Source: Thermofilum sp. ex4484_15 (GTDB taxonomy: Archaea > Thermoproteota > Thermoprotei > Thermofilales > EX4484-15). From it: DNA of 7,611 nt. Positions 6,015-7,611 of this stretch are shown here, piece after piece. The translations under genes and the position numbers were made by a program. Every line of letters starts with the position of its first letter. The stretch's first letter is position 1. Below the pieces are notes generated by a model, which was not told the DNA's origin, did not search any database, and saw only the letters and a list, made by a program, of their open reading frames with translations. The stretch is taken from contig NJEH01000042.1 in assembly GCA_002254595.1 (NCBI GenBank), positions 1 through 7,611 of the forward strand, read 5' to 3'.

Positions 6015-6813
6015 CGTTCATCACCAATTTAATGCCCTTCGAACTCAGCTCCCTTAATAATTCCTCTACGGCCTCCTTAGCCGATGGCTTCCTGATTATA
6101 TACCTACGCCTACGTAAATTAACCCTCCTTACCTCTTTTATCCTAGTAGGTGAACCTATCAGCCCTACCCTCCCTTTTTCTATCCCCGTCTCCTCTAACG
6201 ATAATCTCCTTACGTTCTTCTTAAGGGCCCTAATAACTCCCTCGAACGTACTACATCTAGGTTCGTTAGCGGTATTAGTGATAGTTAATAAAGCTGGTAA
6301 TCTAACTTTTAGCCATTGGTACCCTCCTTCTATTAAGCGTTTAACTAATAAATATCCGTTCCTTAATTCAAAATCCTCTACGTAGGTTACGTGAGGTATA
6401 CCTAAGTGCTCAGCTACCTCTGGGCCTACTTGACCGGTATTACCATCAGTAGTTTCCATACCGCATAATATTAGATCATAATTACCTAACATCTTAATGA
6501 CCTTACTTAAAGCATAGGAAGTAGCTAAAGTATCAGAGCCTGCTAACATAGGATCGGAAAGCAATATAGCTTCATCGGCTCCCATAGCTAAAGCCTCCCT
6601 TAGTACGCTTTCCGCTTTAAGTGGTCCCATGGATATGGCTATTACTTTAGCTCCTATTACTTCCTTTAACCTTAAGGCCTCTTCTAAGGCATTCCTATCG
6701 TAAGGATTCATGACCGCCCTAACCCTTTCCCTATCCACCGTACCGTCCTCCTTTAACCGCGCCCTTACCTTGGGATCTGGTACCTGCTTAATTAATACTA
6801 TTACTCTTATCAT
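6007..6813 (-). CDS. etfB: Electron transfer flavoprotein beta subunit
   Basis: EtfB pairs with EtfA to form the ETF heterodimer. The 268 residues begin MIRVIVLIKQVPDP, with MNPYDRNALEEAL (35-47) and the nucleotide-binding motif GMETTDGNTGQVGP (118-131), which holds AMP in ordinary ETFs and a second FAD in electron-bifurcating ones. The recognition-loop region NEPRCSTFEGVIRALKK (183-199), used in family members to dock partner dehydrogenases, is well conserved. The C-terminal arm (about 228-268) is very basic (VRRVNLRRRRYIIRKP). Length is normal for the family (about 250-270). The ATG lies one base after the TAG of the GXGXG gene, and its stop overlaps the etfA start, so all three are likely made from one transcript. 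Whether the second site holds AMP or FAD cannot be settled by eye, although the EtfA subunit looks like the bifurcating kind. Confidence 0.96.
   Translation of the reverse strand: MIRVIVLIKQVPDPKVRARLKEDGTVDRERVRAVMNPYDRNALEEALRLKEVIGAKVIAISMGPLKAESVLREALAMGADEAILLSDPMLAGSDTLATSYALSKVIKMLGNYDLILCGMETTDGNTGQVGPEVAEHLGIPHVTYVEDFELRNGYLLVKRLIEGGYQWLKVRLPALLTITNTANEPRCSTFEGVIRALKKNVRRLSLEETGIEKGRVGLIGSPTRIKEVRRVNLRRRRYIIRKPSAKEAVEELLRELSSKGIKLVMNGG
6020..6025 (-). promoter_or_regulatory. Ribosome-binding site of etfA
   Basis: On the minus strand this reads GGTGAT, a direct complement to the archaeal 16S rRNA tail (ATCACC), five bases before the GTG at 6014. It lies inside the last codons of etfB and decides the GTG start, since no other plausible start codon lies near it. 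Confidence 0.65.
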
Positions 6814-6814
6814 T

Positions 6815-7611
6815 CTACAACCCTTCGTACTTAGTTAGAGCACGTACTTCTACCGGTACTATTTTCCTGTAAACTTCCCTCGGATCCCTAAGTTCCCCAT
6901 TTACCCTTAATAAGTCGCTTACCTTTATCCCGAAGAGTCTTTCATTCTCCTTTAATAAAGGTAGTATTTTGCGCCAATCTTCATAAGTTATATCGGTTAC
7001 CTTAGCTCCGTTAAGTTGATCCTCCCCCACGATCCTCCTAGGATCCCTTATGTAAACCGCTCCAGCAGCGGCTAATGAAAAGAGGTTACCGCCTTGATAA
7101 GGAGCATCGCGTTCAACTACGTTACCTTCATCATCCAATTTAATACCGTTCAATATTATAAAGCCGTGAGCAGCCATAAAGGATTCCCCTAAGTAATCTA
7201 AACACGAGCCGTTAATGACAGCTTTAACGCTACCCACCGCGTTGATGAAGGGGCGGTCCATAAGATCCCCTAAGATGAAGGCTATCCCTCCTTTAGCTCC
7301 ATAACCGAAGGCTTTACCCGCATCTCCATAGACTACTATCCTACCGGACCTAAAACAGTAAGCTACGGAATCCTGAACACTACCATGTACGTAAAAGGAA
7401 GGACCGTCTGCGAAGGCAGCTAAGCAATCCCCTACCCTACCGTACACATCTATCCTAATTCCTTCCTTAGCGATTAAGCCCGCTCCGAAATTCCTCTGCC
7501 CCTTAAAATTGTAAGCTATAATCCTCCTCCAACCTATTTCACAAACTTCGCTAATAAAACCACATATCCCTTCCTCCCCTTCAGGTTCGAAATCCCTTAC
7601 ATCTATGACTA
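6815..7611 (-). CDS. GXGXG-domain protein, glutamate synthase domain 3 type (5' end cut by window edge)
   Basis: The frame stays open to the right edge; 264 residues are visible from the codon at 7609-7607. It matches the stand-alone archaeal form of the C-terminal GXGXG domain of glutamate synthase (COG0070 type, also seen in GlxC/MgsB-like proteins). A right-handed beta-helix with Gly at regular intervals runs VYGRVGD, FYVHGSVQDSVAY, IVVYGDAGKAFGYGAKGG, and then INAVG. These are followed by NGSCLDYLGESFMAAHGF, GGNLFSLAAAGAVYIRDP and VGEDQLNGAKV. In full enzymes this domain is mainly structural and packs against the FMN/Fe-S synthase domain, so it should need separate glutaminase and synthase subunits, probably encoded beyond 7611. 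A GTG at 7447 is internal, not the start, because family-like sequence (VIDVRDFEPEG, GWRRIIAYNFKGQRNFGAG) continues upstream. Its TAG stop is one base before etfB. FwdC, a relative by fold, is less likely. Only a few N-terminal residues are probably missing. Confidence 0.9.
   Translation of the reverse strand, partial: VIDVRDFEPEGEEGICGFISEVCEIGWRRIIAYNFKGQRNFGAGLIAKEGIRIDVYGRVGDCLAAFADGPSFYVHGSVQDSVAYCFRSGRIVVYGDAGKAFGYGAKGGIAFILGDLMDRPFINAVGSVKAVINGSCLDYLGESFMAAHGFIILNGIKLDDEGNVVERDAPYQGGNLFSLAAAGAVYIRDPRRIVGEDQLNGAKVTDITYEDWRKILPLLKENERLFGIKVSDLLRVNGELRDPREVYRKIVPVEVRALTKYEGL

Noticed and set aside
6032..6385. Plus-strand open frame opposite etfB
   Set aside because: It lies fully within etfB, which is supported by family motifs throughout.
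7445..7447. GTG at 7447 as the start of the GXGXG protein
   Set aside because: Family-like sequence continues upstream in frame to the window edge, so this codon is an internal valine.

Overview
This window looks archaeal, most likely from a hyperthermophilic Thermoproteota (Crenarchaeota-type) lineage. The reasons are an archaeal-style RNase HII N-terminus, a pyruvate kinase with an archaeal active-site variant, TATA-like boxes about 27 nt upstream of ATG codons (leaderless or short-leader transcription), a GGTGAT ribosome-binding motif, and codon use dominated by AGG, TTA, CTA, ATA and GTA. The lineage cannot be fixed more precisely from the sequence. I saw no tRNA, rRNA, CRISPR array, insertion sequence or attachment site.

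Layout. At 1-206 (minus) is the start of an RNase HII gene whose frame is closed by TAA after 65 residues, so it is a fragment, a pseudogene or a sequence error. Divergent from it, at 282-1667 (plus), is a full-length pyruvate kinase, followed 16 nt later by a small helical protein of unknown function (1684-2058). Convergent with these, at 2080-2649 (minus), is a serine-recombinase homologue that has lost its catalytic Ser and Arg residues but keeps a helix-turn-helix. It is probably a DNA-binding protein rather than a recombinase.

The non-coding interval 2650-2860 holds the recombinase-like gene's promoter and, at about 2731-2780 (plus), a candidate archaeal C/D box guide RNA with C, D', C' and D boxes in order. 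Next is a two-gene membrane operon (2861-4159 and 4163-4786): an MFS-like transporter and a five-helix protein resembling the membrane part of MscS-related proteins. A 196-nt spacer follows (4787-4982).

The right end (4983 to the edge, minus) is one tightly packed operon. It encodes a GXGXG-domain protein (glutamate synthase domain 3 type, cut by the window edge), then EtfB, then EtfA. The GXGXG/EtfB junction has a 1-nt gap and the EtfB/EtfA junction an 8-nt overlap, so the three are probably co-expressed. EtfA carries the RPAF...ATI...RPQMATVRP signature that I associate with anaerobic, bifurcation-type ETFs. Pairing an electron-transfer flavoprotein with a split glutamate-synthase module is the most intriguing functional arrangement here. 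It suggests an ETF-linked amidotransferase or amino-acid oxidoreductase whose remaining subunits lie beyond position 7611.
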